A DNA stretch of 64,000 bases. It comes from Flavobacterium humidisoli (GTDB lineage: Bacteria; Bacteroidota; Bacteroidia; Flavobacteriales; Flavobacteriaceae). Location of the stretch: assembly GCF_023272795.1 (NCBI RefSeq), contig NZ_CP096829.1:620001-684000 (forward strand). Reading direction: 5' to 3'. Position 1 is the first letter of the stretch; every line of letters starts with the position of its first letter. Made by a program: the position numbers and the translations under genes. The notes below the pieces were generated by a model. That model was not told where the DNA came from, did no database searches, and was given only the letters and a program-made list of their open reading frames with translations. Below, piece by piece: positions 1 to 8,128 of the stretch.

Positions 1-571
1 AAGTTAAACCTGGCATTAAACCGCGTTTTTTCAACCAATAAATTGAACAGAAGGCTCCAGAGAAAAAGATTCCTTCAACTGCGGCAAAAGCAATAAGTCT
101 TTCTGCAAATGAATCTGACTCGATCCATTTTAAAGCCCATTCTGCTTTTTTACCAATTGCTGGGAAAACTTCCAAAGCATTAAACAATTCTGCTTTTTCT
201 GCTTCATCTTTCACATAAGTGTCAATCAATAAAGAATACGTTTCACTATGAATATTTTCCATCATAATTTGGAAACCATAGAAAAACTTCGCTTCAGCAT
301 ATTGAACTTCGTTTACAAAGTTCTCAGCCAAGTTTTCGTTTACGATTCCGTCGGAAGCAGCAAAGAATGCCAAGATATGTTTAATAAAATATCTTTCGTC
401 GTCATTCAATTTATTATTCCAGTCTGTCAAATCTTGGTGCAAGTCGATTTCTTCTGCAGTCCAAAAACTTGCTTCCATCTTCTTATACCACTCCCAAATA
501 TCATGATGCTTAATCGGAAAAATAACGAAGCGATTTTTATTTTCTTGTAATATTGGTTCGATTTGTGACAT
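1..571 (-). CDS. nrdB: Ribonucleotide reductase small subunit (R2), 3' part cut by window edge
   Basis: Makes the tyrosyl radical used by the large subunit to reduce ribonucleotides for DNA synthesis. The visible 190 codons start [15 protein letters not shown]. They contain four of the six di-iron ligands expected for R2: Asp74 (AASDG), Glu105 and His108 (MENIHSETY) and Glu166 ([10 protein letters not shown]). The radical tyrosine is probably Tyr112, four residues after His108, as in eukaryotic-type R2. The second Glu/His pair lies beyond base 1. The ATG at 571 follows a good promoter, so the start is secure. The partner nrdA is not in the window and may lie to the left. Only the truncation limits confidence. 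Confidence 0.95.
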   Translation of the reverse strand, partial: MSQIEPILQENKNRFVIFPIKHHDIWEWYKKMEASFWTAEEIDLHQDLTDWNNKLNDDERYFIKHILAFFAASDGIVNENLAENFVNEVQYAEAKFFYGFQIMMENIHSETYSLLIDTYVKDEAEKAELFNALEVFPAIGKKAEWALKWIESDSFAERLIAFAAVEGIFFSGAFCSIYWLKKRGLMPGLT

Positions 572-641
572 GACAGATTCTGTTAATTTTTTTATTGAAT
601 TTTTACACATTCAGTGCACTACAAAGATTGTCAATTAACGG

Positions 642-669
642 CAAAAATAAAAGCCAAACTTATTCACAA
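642..669 (-). promoter_or_regulatory. Promoter of nrdB (TTG-N17-TATTTTTG)
   Basis: Read on the minus strand, TTG (667-669) is followed after 17 nt by TATTTTTG (642-649), matching the Bacteroidota -33/-7 consensus TTG / TAnnTTTG. It lies 70 nt upstream of the nrdB ATG. The rest of the 572-907 gap is AT-rich with A/T homopolymer runs and holds no gene that I can see. Confidence 0.6.
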
Positions 670-907
670 TCGGACGTAGTTTTTAACAAAGCTTAAAATT
701 TGAAAAACTTTTCAGACAATAATTAATTTACTGCAAATGAATCATTTAAAACCCATTTTACACTTCAAAGGCCCCGTAAAATATAGACTTTTTCAAATAA
801 AAAGCAAGAAATTTTAAATAGTTTTAAAAAGTTTTTTTTGAGTCAAAACTTTGTTTTTTTGAGTTAAAAGATGTAGTCAAAAAGACTATAATTTTAACAG
901 TAGATTT

Positions 908-1477
908 TTATGAATTTTTGAGTTCTTCGGCTACTTTTTCTAGCTCCAAATACCAATCTTCGCCAAAGCGTCTAATCAGCGCTTCTTTTACAAATTTGTA
1001 AACTGGAACTTCTAACTCTTTACCTAACGAACAAGCATCATCGCAGATGTCCCATTTATCATAATTGACCGCGGCAAATTCTGTGAAGTCTTTTACACGA
1101 ATTGGATATAAATGACAAGAGACTGGTTTTTTCCAGTCAACGATTCCTTGATTATAAGCTTGCTCAATTCCGCAAAGAGCAGTTTTTCCGTCAAAAATTA
1201 CGTAAGCGCAATCTTTATTATCAATAAGCGGTGTTTCAAGATCACCATCGGTTCCTTTTACCCAAGTACCTTGAGCTTCGATTGCATCAATCCCCTCTTT
1301 TCTCAAGAAAGGTTTTACTTTCGGATAAATTTCTTCTAAGATTTTAGTTTCAGCCTCATTCAAAGGCGCCCCCGCATCTCCATCAACACAACAAGCTCCT
1401 TTACAAGCAGACAAGTTACACACAAATTCTTTTTCCAGAATATCTTCTGAAATAATAGTTTTACCTAACTGAAACAT
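908..1477 (-). CDS. DUF3109 family cysteine-rich protein
   Basis: Function unknown. The 189-residue protein belongs to the DUF3109 family, seen in the N-terminal block [17 protein letters not shown] followed by further Cys in LCGIEQ, SCHLYP and ICDDAC, nine cysteines in all. The spacing suggests a bound Fe-S cluster or zinc, as proposed for related YkgJ-like Cys clusters; that is inference. The frame stays open to 1567, but the longer start would place the N-terminus upstream of a TATCTTTG promoter element at 1507-1514, and the extra 30 residues look like untranslated sequence, so ATG 1477 ([10 protein letters not shown]) was chosen. It is a single gene, opposite in direction to the next gene. 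Confidence 0.85.
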   Translation of the reverse strand: MFQLGKTIISEDILEKEFVCNLSACKGACCVDGDAGAPLNEAETKILEEIYPKVKPFLRKEGIDAIEAQGTWVKGTDGDLETPLIDNKDCAYVIFDGKTALCGIEQAYNQGIVDWKKPVSCHLYPIRVKDFTEFAAVNYDKWDICDDACSLGKELEVPVYKFVKEALIRRFGEDWYLELEKVAEELKNS

Positions 1478-1506
1478 GATATTAAAATACTCTAATTTAT
1501 AAAGTG

Positions 1507-1514
1507 CAAAGATA
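1507..1514 (-). promoter_or_regulatory. -7 element TATCTTTG for the DUF3109 gene
   Basis: Minus-strand TATCTTTG fits TAnnTTTG and lies 29 nt before the chosen ATG at 1477, which decides that start. No TTG is seen at the expected -33 distance, so the promoter call rests on the -7 box alone. Confidence 0.45.
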
Positions 1515-1615
1515 GTCAAAGAAAGTAGATAAAAAATGTACCTCGAACATTCGCAGCCGTTTCTCACAGAAATCTTAAAAGAATAATTCCGTTTTTCGTC
1601 TTTTCACAATTTAAG

Positions 1616-1660
1616 CTTTGCGAATCTTTGCGAAAAAACTTTGCGATACTCTGCGGCAAA
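1616..1660. repeat. CTTTGCGA short-repeat array
   Basis: CTTTGCGA occurs at 1616, 1626 and 1639, followed by the variant CTCTGCGG at 1649. Spacings are 10, 13 and 10 nt. The 1478-1797 gap otherwise contains AT-rich DNA and the promoters of the two flanking genes. Related GCGA/CGCAAAG units recur at 54.2 and 54.5 kb. Confidence 0.55.
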
Positions 1661-1755
1661 AACAATAATTGTTACAAATATCACTTTTTTAACCATTAAA
1701 ACGTGTTTTTACAACAAAAATACATTGTAACGAAAAAACACCTAACTTTATTAAC

Positions 1756-1763
1756 TACTTTTG
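1756..1763 (+). promoter_or_regulatory. -7 element TACTTTTG for the MarC-family gene
   Basis: TACTTTTG matches TAnnTTTG 34 nt upstream of the ATG at 1798. There is no TTG at a standard -33 distance. Confidence 0.4.
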
Positions 1764-1797
1764 CAGCAGTTTTTTAAACCCTAAAAATCAAAGCGAT

Positions 1798-2376
1798 ATG
1801 TTAGAAATCGATTTTAAAGAAATCATTACCGTTAGTATGGTGCTTTTTGCCGTAATTGATATTGTTGGTTCAATTCCGATTATTGTGAATTTAAGAGCTA
1901 AGGTTGGACACATCGAATCTGAAAAAGCTTCTATTGTTGCCGGAGCTATTATGATTGTTTTTCTTTTTGTTGGAGAAGGTTTACTAAACTTAATTGGCAT
2001 TGACGTTCACTCGTTTGCCGTTGCAGGATCCTTCGTTTTATTCTTTCTGGCTTTAGAAATGATTTTAGGAATCAGAATCTACCGCGACGAAGAACCAGGA
2101 TCTGCCTCTATCGTACCTTTGGCTTTCCCGCTAATTGCTGGAGCAGGAACAATGACGACTTTATTATCGCTTCGATCTCAATTTCACACCATTAATATCA
2201 TCATCGCGATTGTACTAAATATCATCTTGGTTTACATCGTCTTGAAATCTTCTAAAAAAATCGAAAATCTATTGGGAGAAAACGGACTTGGAGTAGTTCG
2301 CAAGACATTTGGAGTAATACTTTTGGCAATTGCTGTTAAATTATTCGCTGCTAATGTTAAAGGTTTGTTTGTCTAA
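1798..2376 (+). CDS. MarC family integral membrane protein
   Basis: A 192-residue inner-membrane protein with about six hydrophobic segments (roughly 8-28, 42-62, 70-90, 105-125, 135-155, 168-188). The family resemblance is clear in the N-terminal FAVIDIVGSIPI stretch and the central PLAFPLIAGAGTMTTLL loop, which are typical of MarC/YhgN proteins. Despite the name (multiple antibiotic resistance locus), members have no proven transport substrate, and a resistance role should not be assumed. Length is normal for the family. It is followed by 108 bases before the next gene and appears monocistronic. Confidence 0.9.
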   Translation: MLEIDFKEIITVSMVLFAVIDIVGSIPIIVNLRAKVGHIESEKASIVAGAIMIVFLFVGEGLLNLIGIDVHSFAVAGSFVLFFLALEMILGIRIYRDEEPGSASIVPLAFPLIAGAGTMTTLLSLRSQFHTINIIIAIVLNIILVYIVLKSSKKIENLLGENGLGVVRKTFGVILLAIAVKLFAANVKGLFV

Positions 2377-2484
2377 AATTTATTTTTATAAATTTACCCC
2401 GTAAAATTTCTAAAATACAACTTTAAGGCATTTTCCTCATTAAAGTTCTACTTTTATTATTTTAGGCAAAAACAAAACAACCTT

Positions 2485-2688
2485 ATGAAAATTTTCACTT
2501 CAATCTTAGTGCTTTTAGCATTAGCTTTAATCGTTTTTAATATTACGCTATTAGACTTTAAAAATCCTTTTCAGGGGGATAGTATGGTAGCTTTTATTGG
2601 GATCGCCGCTTCATTTTGCGCTGTTTTGATTCTTTTGATTTTTAGAATTTCGAAAAGAATTGAAGAAAAAATGAATGACAACAGATAA
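2485..2688 (+). CDS. Small two-helix membrane protein
   Basis: A 67-residue protein with hydrophobic segments at about 5-22 and 34-54 and a charged tail (RISKRIEEKMNDNR). No family is recognised. Its stop codon (2686-2688) is immediately followed by the ATG of the FAD oxidoreductase at 2690, so the two are probably translationally coupled; the small protein may anchor or partner the enzyme (inference). Upstream, 2377-2484 is AT-rich without a clear TAnnTTTG box. Confidence 0.7.
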   Translation: MKIFTSILVLLALALIVFNITLLDFKNPFQGDSMVAFIGIAASFCAVLILLIFRISKRIEEKMNDNR

Positions 2689-2689
2689 T

Positions 2690-3295
2690 ATGTTTGATGT
2701 TTTAATTATCGGAGGAGGAGTATCTGGAATGTCATGTGCTCTTGTCTTAGGATCCGCAAAAAACAAAACCTTTGTTACTGATAAAAAAATCGGAATTTTT
2801 ACCCATCAGAAAAATTCTTCTTTACAAGAAGCAATATTTTATAACGCTTACGGAATTACACCAGGAAAATTAGGTTCTGAACTTTTAACCGAAAGCACAC
2901 AGGATTTAGCTAGAACTTACCCGCACATTACTCAGATTCCAAATGAAAAAGTAATGAAAATTGAGGGCAGTTATCCTGAATTTACTGTTGTAACCAACAA
3001 AAATTCATACCAAACAAAAAATATCGTGGTCGGAATTGGTTCTGCCAATACTTTCGACATTGAAGGTTTAATACAATTTGTTGAACCTCACAAAAAAGCG
3101 CTTCCAGAAAAACAGCGTATTCAGCTTAAAAATGACGACCATAAAGTGGCTGATGGCATTTATGTAATTGGGACTTTAGCGGGCTGGAGAAGTCAATTGG
3201 CCATTGCGGCCGGAAGTGGCGCTGCTGTAGCAACAGATATTCTTACTTTATGGAATAACGGCACGCAAACTCACGCGCACGATAGTATTCGATAA
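2690..3295 (+). CDS. Short FAD/NAD(P)-binding oxidoreductase
   Basis: A 201-residue protein (from MFDVLIIGGG) with an N-terminal Rossmann dinucleotide motif GGGVSGMSCALVLG and a C-terminal FAD-type segment VADGIYVIGTLAGWRSQLAIAAGSGAAVATDIL. These two ends are arranged as in thioredoxin-reductase-like flavoproteins. The protein is about 100 residues shorter than thioredoxin reductase, and it lacks the CxxC redox pair and an evident separate NADPH domain, so it should not be named thioredoxin reductase. Substrate unknown. The start at 2690 is chosen one base after the upstream stop; an ATG at 2675 would overlap the small membrane protein by 14 bases. Confidence 0.8.
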   Translation: MFDVLIIGGGVSGMSCALVLGSAKNKTFVTDKKIGIFTHQKNSSLQEAIFYNAYGITPGKLGSELLTESTQDLARTYPHITQIPNEKVMKIEGSYPEFTVVTNKNSYQTKNIVVGIGSANTFDIEGLIQFVEPHKKALPEKQRIQLKNDDHKVADGIYVIGTLAGWRSQLAIAAGSGAAVATDILTLWNNGTQTHAHDSIR

Positions 3296-3315
3296 AAAAC
3301 ATTTACCAAAATATT

Positions 3316-3393
3316 AAACCATATAAGTTATATAAGTAAAATATAATGCCTTGTGCATCGATATTAAATGAACTTATATAACTTATATGGTTT
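3316..3393. repeat. Palindromic element A (22-bp perfect inverted repeat)
   Basis: Arms 3316-3337 and 3372-3393 are perfect inverted copies (ACCATATAAGTTATATAAGT core) around a 34-nt loop. The element lies between two convergent genes and may end transcription from both sides, although it lacks a GC-rich stem. A related, larger copy is at 23341-23514. Confidence 0.8.
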
Positions 3394-3399
3394 ATCTTT

Positions 3400-3717
3400 T
3401 TATTTAACCGATACGATTTCGGTTACTTTGATATGATTTTCGTCTTCACTTTTCCATTTTTCACCTTTTACAGATACTACGTCTCCAATTTTTAATTGCT
3501 TGTAGTTTTGAGGTCCGCCAACATTTACAATACTAATTGTAGCAAAATAAACTTCTTTGGCATCTGTAGTAATTTTTGCTGTGTAACCGTCTTTTCCTGC
3601 CTCAATAGAATCTACTTTTCCAGAAACTGCAGCATTAGGATCATTTTTCATCGTTTTACAAGAAATTACAAAAGCCATTAAAATTGCCAGCAAACTTATT
3701 CTTTTTAAATTTTTCAT
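3400..3717 (-). CDS. Small lipoprotein, function unknown
   Basis: A 105-residue protein with a short lysine-rich N-terminus, a hydrophobic stretch and a lipobox ending at Cys20 (FVISC), so it is predicted to be an acylated envelope lipoprotein. The mature part (SGKVDSIEAGKDGYTAKI..., IGDVVSVKGEKW) is beta-rich and looks like a small OB-like barrel, but no family is assigned. It is the last gene of the minus-strand run starting at 6799 (gap of 92 bases to the NTF2-like gene), and may be transcribed with it or separately. Confidence 0.75.
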   Translation of the reverse strand: MKNLKRISLLAILMAFVISCKTMKNDPNAAVSGKVDSIEAGKDGYTAKITTDAKEVYFATISIVNVGGPQNYKQLKIGDVVSVKGEKWKSEDENHIKVTEIVSVK

Positions 3718-3809
3718 GTTTTAAGATTTTAACCACAAAGAACGCAATAGAAACCGCGATGTTTGCTAAGTTTTATTTTAAGTTAATATTATTTTTCCAG
3801 CTCCAAACT

Positions 3810-4175
3810 TTATGCCAACTGAACGCAGCTTCCTGCAATAACTTTTAGATTTTTCCCTATTTTTTTCCAAACTCTTATGTATTTGAAAACTCCATTAATC
3901 GGGGTGTTATCATAAGTTCCATTTAAAGCAATTGTAACAGTAACTACAGCCGAATCACCAATTATGTTAACAATTTGATCAGAACCTTCCAAAGAATCAA
4001 TTTTAATCTTTCCAGAACGATATGTCTGTAAATCTAAATCTTTAGTGATAGTTTGTCCATCTGGCATGTTGAATAATAAATCATCATGAAGGATGGTTTC
4101 CAAAGCCAAAACATCCGATTTTTTAATAGCAGTTAAAAGTTCGATTTCTGCATTAACAACGGTTTCTATTTTCAT
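3810..4175 (-). CDS. NTF2-like / DUF4440 family protein
   Basis: A 121-residue cytoplasmic protein with the cone-shaped NTF2 fold pattern: an N-terminal helix with EIELLTAIKKSDVLALETILHDD, then alternating strands including FKYIRVWKKIGKNLKVIAGS. DUF4440 and SnoaL-like proteins of this type bind small hydrophobic ligands or act as isomerases or cyclases, but no catalytic residue is evident. It lies 16 bases downstream of the S41 protease gene and is probably in the same operon. Confidence 0.8.
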   Translation of the reverse strand: MKIETVVNAEIELLTAIKKSDVLALETILHDDLLFNMPDGQTITKDLDLQTYRSGKIKIDSLEGSDQIVNIIGDSAVVTVTIALNGTYDNTPINGVFKYIRVWKKIGKNLKVIAGSCVQLA

Positions 4176-4191
4176 GATATAAAGATTGAAG

Positions 4192-5769
4192 TTATTTCTT
4201 CGGAGTCAGAATTGTATTTATCATGGCATCTTCTTTTAAGATCACATCATAATAGTACAATTCTCCATAAAGCTGTCGGGCAAATTCAGCCGTAATATGA
4301 CGGTTGACAAGTGCTTTTGTTTTATCCATTTTTAAATCCAGACCCGTCATCAAGATATAATTCTTGAATTTTTTGAAATACAAATCTGAGTTTTTCATTT
4401 TAGCTAAAAAATCAGTAAAACTATCCCCTGCAAAAGCATTTCTATTTTTATCTAATTCTTCAAAAACAAAATGGCCAACAATTCCCGTCTGCAGCAAATA
4501 AGCAACATTTTCATTCCCGTGCTCTGCTTCTAAAGGAACAAAAACATCTGGAACAATTCCGCCACCGCCGTACACTATTTTACCTTTCGGTGTTTTGAAT
4601 TTTAAGGAATCTGCCACTTTTATGCTGTCTTTTGCATAAAATTCTCCAGTAGCAATTCTAGATTCAGATTCTTTAAAATATTCTTCGTTTCCTTTTTTAT
4701 ATGGTTTCTGAATTGATCTTCCGGTTGGCGTATAATAACGCGCCACTGTCAATCTCACGGCAGAGCCATCGTTAAAATCCATTTCTCTTTGAACTAGACC
4801 TTTTCCGAAAGAACGGCGTCCAACAATTGTTCCGCGGTCATTATCTTGAATTGCTCCAGCCAAAATTTCACTTGCAGAAGCGCTATTTTCATTAATTAAA
4901 ACATAGACTTTTCCCGTTTCAAAACTTCCTGATTTTGTAGCGTATGTCTTTTCAGTAGAGCCATTTTTGCTTTTCGTAAAAACAATCAATTGTTTGTCTT
5001 TTAAGAATTCGTCTGCAATGGCAATTGCTTCTTCCATATAACCTCCTCCATTATCACGAAGGTCGACTACAAGCGATTGAATTCCTTTTTGTTTTAATCT
5101 CGTTAAACCCGTTTTAAACTCATTGAATGTAGTTTCAGCAAAACGGTTAATTTTGATATAACCTACACTATTTCCAATTAGTAAAGATGCATCTACACTT
5201 TTAATTGGAATAATGTCTCGTTTAACTTTAAACTTAAGTTTCTTTTGTTCTGATTTTCTAAAAACAGTCAGCTCGATTTCTGAACCTTGAAGACCTTTTA
5301 ATTTAGAAAACAAACTATCTGAAGGCAGTTTTCTACCATATAATTTAGTTTTTCCTGCAAATAAAATACGATCTCCCGATTTTATTCCCGCTTTTGCCGA
5401 AGGCCCGTTTTCGACTGGTTTTATAATGGCAACCGAATCTTTATACATATAAAAATTAATTCCGATTCCCACGAAATCACCTTTCATGCTTTCAGCGACC
5501 TCAGCTTGTTCGCTTGGCGGAATATAAACCGAATGCGGATCTAATTTGGAAAGAATATTATCGACCGTAAGATTTACAATCGAATCGGTATTGACGCTAT
5601 CAACATATTCTGTGTTAATAAAATCAATAAGCTTATTTAGTTTGGTTTTAGAGTAATTTTTAGCCAAAAGCTGATCGCTTGCGGGAGCATTCATCAGGCT
5701 TCCGGCAATGGTTCCAAGAGCAAAAGTTGCTCCAATTACTATTGGCAAATATTTTGAGTTAAATTTCAT
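4192..5769 (-). CDS. S41 family C-terminal processing peptidase
   Basis: A 525-residue envelope serine protease. In order it has: an N-terminal hydrophobic anchor or signal (7-28), a helical region, a PDZ domain (about 90-165, with GIGINFYMYK and AGIKSGDRIL), and the S41 core with the catalytic serine in SASASEIL (296-302) and the general-base lysine in SFGKGLVQ (Lys323). The family cleaves C-termini of periplasmic proteins. The C-terminal 150 residues are a helical extension. Its ATG overlaps the stop of the dCMP deaminase gene by one base (TAATG), indicating translational coupling. Confidence 0.95.
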   Translation of the reverse strand: MKFNSKYLPIVIGATFALGTIAGSLMNAPASDQLLAKNYSKTKLNKLIDFINTEYVDSVNTDSIVNLTVDNILSKLDPHSVYIPPSEQAEVAESMKGDFVGIGINFYMYKDSVAIIKPVENGPSAKAGIKSGDRILFAGKTKLYGRKLPSDSLFSKLKGLQGSEIELTVFRKSEQKKLKFKVKRDIIPIKSVDASLLIGNSVGYIKINRFAETTFNEFKTGLTRLKQKGIQSLVVDLRDNGGGYMEEAIAIADEFLKDKQLIVFTKSKNGSTEKTYATKSGSFETGKVYVLINENSASASEILAGAIQDNDRGTIVGRRSFGKGLVQREMDFNDGSAVRLTVARYYTPTGRSIQKPYKKGNEEYFKESESRIATGEFYAKDSIKVADSLKFKTPKGKIVYGGGGIVPDVFVPLEAEHGNENVAYLLQTGIVGHFVFEELDKNRNAFAGDSFTDFLAKMKNSDLYFKKFKNYILMTGLDLKMDKTKALVNRHITAEFARQLYGELYYYDVILKEDAMINTILTPKK

Positions 5770-6200
5770 TACTCTTCTAAAACAGGAATATGTTCTACTT
5801 CTACGCCTGCTTTTATTAAAAATTGAATTCCTGAATCATCACGATATCCATCTTTGTACACCACTCTTTTTATTCCCGACTGATGTATTAATTTACTGCA
5901 TTCTTTGCAAGGCGAAAGCGTGATATACAATGTTGCGCCTTCGCAAGACTGCGTTGATCTAGCTACTTTCAGGATTGCATTTGCTTCGGCATGTAAAACA
6001 TCCCAGCGTGTTAATCCGTCTTCGTCTTCGCAGCAATTTTCAAATCCAGAAGGTGTTCCATTATAACCATCAGAAATAATCATTCTGTCTTTTACAATAA
6101 TAGCACCGACTTGTTTACGTTTACAATAAGAAAGCAGGCTCCACTCTTTTGCAATTCGCAGATATGCTTTATCGTATTTATTCCGTTTTTTTACTTCCAT
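5769..6200 (-). CDS. Deoxycytidylate (dCMP) deaminase
   Basis: A 143-residue zinc enzyme converting dCMP to dUMP for thymidylate synthesis. The zinc site is visible: His70 and the catalytic Glu72 in HAEAN, and Cys98 and Cys101 in SPCKEC. The segment VGAIIVKDRMIISDGYNGTPSGF is typical of the dCMP/ComEB family as opposed to cytidine deaminases. It is in an operon with the HupE-like gene (5-base gap) and the S41 protease (one-base overlap), an arrangement that probably reflects co-transcription more than shared function. Confidence 0.95.
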   Translation of the reverse strand: MEVKKRNKYDKAYLRIAKEWSLLSYCKRKQVGAIIVKDRMIISDGYNGTPSGFENCCEDEDGLTRWDVLHAEANAILKVARSTQSCEGATLYITLSPCKECSKLIHQSGIKRVVYKDGYRDDSGIQFLIKAGVEVEHIPVLEE

Positions 6201-6205
6201 TTAAT

Positions 6206-6799
6206 TTATCTGTTCCAAATTGGGCTTTCAATAATCATCGGAATTACAACTCCAATAATAAAAGCCGACATTACAAGTGCCCAGTCACGTTTTGAAAAAC
6301 GGAAAACAGTCTGCACTATATATGAAATTACCAACACAACAAAAACTACCACCAACTGAGCAGCTTCTATTCCTAGGGCAAACTCTCCCAAAGGTAACAA
6401 TTTTGAGGTTGCAGAACCTCCTAATATTGTTTTGAAATAATTAGAAAAACCTAAGCCATGAATAATTCCAAAGAATAAAGTTATGAAAAATACTAGATTT
6501 ACGCCATCATTTTTTGAGGTCTTTCCAGCCGTAAATAAATGATAAAGAGCGGTTACCAAAATTGTAATCGGAATCAGGAATTCTACAACATCTACTTTTA
6601 TGGCAATTATTCCGTAAACGGAAAGAACTAAAGCCAGAGTATGACCAATTGTAAAAAGAGAAACCAGTAAAAAAATTCTTTTCCAATCTTTAAATAGATA
6701 CGAGACGGTTAAGGCGATTAAAAAAAGAACGTGATCGTAAGCATTGATATCTAAAACGTGTTTTAATCCTATTTGAAAATAAATCCAAAATTGTGACAT
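6206..6799 (-). CDS. HupE/UreJ family membrane protein
   Basis: A 197-residue inner-membrane protein with about six hydrophobic helices. His residues at helix ends (LKHVLDINAYDHVLF, LFTIGHTLALVL, FGIIHGLGFSNYF) are the hallmark of the HupE/UreJ_2 group. Family members are linked to nickel or other metal uptake, but no hydrogenase or urease gene is nearby, so the substrate is open. It is the first gene of the minus-strand operon with dCMP deaminase and the S41 protease. Confidence 0.85.
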   Translation of the reverse strand: MSQFWIYFQIGLKHVLDINAYDHVLFLIALTVSYLFKDWKRIFLLVSLFTIGHTLALVLSVYGIIAIKVDVVEFLIPITILVTALYHLFTAGKTSKNDGVNLVFFITLFFGIIHGLGFSNYFKTILGGSATSKLLPLGEFALGIEAAQLVVVFVVLVISYIVQTVFRFSKRDWALVMSAFIIGVVIPMIIESPIWNR

Positions 6800-6937
6800 A
6801 GGTATATTGCAATTAAATAATTAGGGGTTGTAAACTTACGATTAATTTTCAAACTAAAGATTCAAGATATCAAATCCTTCAATAAAGAAAAGTTAAATTT
6901 TAGGAGAAATTTAAAATCAATAATTTAAAAATAGGAT

Positions 6938-6945
6938 TATATTTG
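6938..6945 (+). promoter_or_regulatory. -7 element TATATTTG for the TerB-like gene
   Basis: TATATTTG matches the Bacteroidota -7 consensus 22 nt before the ATG at 6968. No TTG is at the right distance. Confidence 0.45.
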
Positions 6946-6967
6946 TTATAATAAAACTTTTATAATT

Positions 6968-7399
6968 ATGTCATTTTCAGAATTATTTGATAGCGAATTC
7001 AAGCAAAGAAACAAAGGACACTTTTCTGCTATTGTTCGCGTAGCTTTAGCAGATGGAGTTGTATATCCAGAAGAAAAAGCCTTTTTAGACAAACTTGCTT
7101 CTCGTTTAGAAATTACAGAATCGGAATACGAAGAAATTCTTAGCGATCCATTAAAATATCCTATTAATCCACCGTATTCTTATGTTCAGCGTTTAGAGCG
7201 TTTATACGATTTAACAAGAATGGTGCATGTTGATCATCATCTTGAAGACAAACAAGAAGTGCTTCTAAAAAAGATAAGTGTTGCCCTTGGGTTTACACCA
7301 AGCAACGTAGATTATATTATTGCAAAAGCATTGTCTTTGGTTGACAAAAAAGTCGATGCAGATACTTTTATCTACGAAATGCAACACATGCATAAATAA
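6968..7399 (+). CDS. TerB-like (tellurite resistance family) protein
   Basis: A 143-residue all-helical cytoplasmic protein. The motif VALADGVVYPEEKAFLDKLASRLEIT is the EF-hand-like acidic signature of the TerB/DjlA N-terminal fold, followed by a second acidic helix region (VHVDHHLEDKQEVLLKKISVALGF). The family is linked to tellurite and stress phenotypes, but its molecular role is unsettled, and no other ter genes are nearby. It is monocistronic, followed by a strong hairpin at 7473-7504. Confidence 0.85.
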   Translation: MSFSELFDSEFKQRNKGHFSAIVRVALADGVVYPEEKAFLDKLASRLEITESEYEEILSDPLKYPINPPYSYVQRLERLYDLTRMVHVDHHLEDKQEVLLKKISVALGFTPSNVDYIIAKALSLVDKKVDADTFIYEMQHMHK

Positions 7400-7472
7400 T
7401 AGTTTTCAGTTTTCGGGCGCAGTGTACAGCTACTCTTGATTCCGAAAAAAATTAAAACTCGCATTAAATTAC

Positions 7473-7510
7473 AAACCCGACAGTTATCAAAAATTGTCGG
7501 GTTTGTTGTT
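7473..7510. terminator. Intrinsic terminator between convergent genes
   Basis: A perfect 10-bp stem AAACCCGACA (7473-7482) / TGTCGGGTTT (7495-7504), with T-rich sequence after it on the plus strand. It probably serves the TerB-like gene and, read in reverse, the facing lipoprotein gene. Confidence 0.8.
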
Positions 7511-7518
7511 TTTATGCT

Positions 7519-7932
7519 CTATTTTGATTGTGTAATTCTTATATCTTCAACATAATTTCCTGCTTGAAGACCTATAGTAAGCAATCGATCTTTAGCCGTT
7601 GTATTTTTATGCATTGTAATAACTAGTGTGTTTTTATTTTTCTTTTCTACTTCAAAATCGTCATTTTTAAAAACAAAACTTTCTGCAAGCAAATTTACCG
7701 TTCCAGTATCCACTTTTACTTTATCTAGTGCAAAACCATTTACCCGCCATCCTGACTCGCCTGTTGTAATCGTAATCGTGTTTGGCTCCGCACTAAAAGT
7801 GGCTTCTTTTTTTGAAAGTTTAATTTGATCCTCGCTGGTTCCCGCTACCTGTTCTTTAACCTCATCGCTGCTACAAGAAACAAACAAAACAGAAAACATT
7901 CCGAGCAGAATCATCAATACTTTTTTTTTCAT
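7519..7932 (-). CDS. Lipoprotein with a BACON-like beta domain
   Basis: A 137-residue protein with a lipobox ending at Cys20 (LFVSCSSD), hence a predicted envelope lipoprotein. The mature part contains KEATFSAEPNTITITTGESGWRVNG and ends in DRLLTIGLQAGNYVEDIRITQSK. This resembles the BACON Ig-like domain common in Bacteroidota surface proteins (alternating strands, tryptophan in the middle, ITQ at the end). BACON domains are thought to act in carbohydrate binding or as spacers. The assignment is by pattern only. It is a single gene pointing away from fbp. Confidence 0.75.
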   Translation of the reverse strand: MKKKVLMILLGMFSVLFVSCSSDEVKEQVAGTSEDQIKLSKKEATFSAEPNTITITTGESGWRVNGFALDKVKVDTGTVNLLAESFVFKNDDFEVEKKNKNTLVITMHKNTTAKDRLLTIGLQAGNYVEDIRITQSK

Positions 7933-8059
7933 AACAATTTACTTTTTAGGTTTGATTAGTTTTAAAGGCATTCGAATAAAAAATTAGTCCATAATTTCTC
8001 ATAAACACCTGGTTCTTTTTAAAGATTGCTGAAACTAAAAATGGTTGCGTCTTTATGTC

Positions 8060-8089
8060 AAAAAAACCGATAGCTTTTTAAACTACCGG
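8060..8089 (-). terminator. Intrinsic terminator of fbp
   Basis: On the minus strand the stem CCGGTAG / CTATCGG (8083-8089 with 8067-8073, one G-U pair) is followed by a T run (8060-8066). It lies 40 bases after the fbp stop. Confidence 0.7.
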
Positions 8090-8128
8090 CTTTATTTTTA
8101 ATGTTATATGAAAGCCGAGACTTTAAAC

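Noticed and set aside
248..550. Plus-strand 100-codon frame
   Set aside because: It lies entirely opposite nrdB, whose protein has clear metal-ligand motifs; it is a shadow frame with no family resemblance.
1478..1567. 30-residue N-terminal extension of the DUF3109 protein
   Set aside because: It contains the promoter element and has no similarity to the family N-terminus.
2690..3295. Naming the gene thioredoxin reductase
   Set aside because: No CxxC and a missing NADPH domain; only the FAD-type ends are present.
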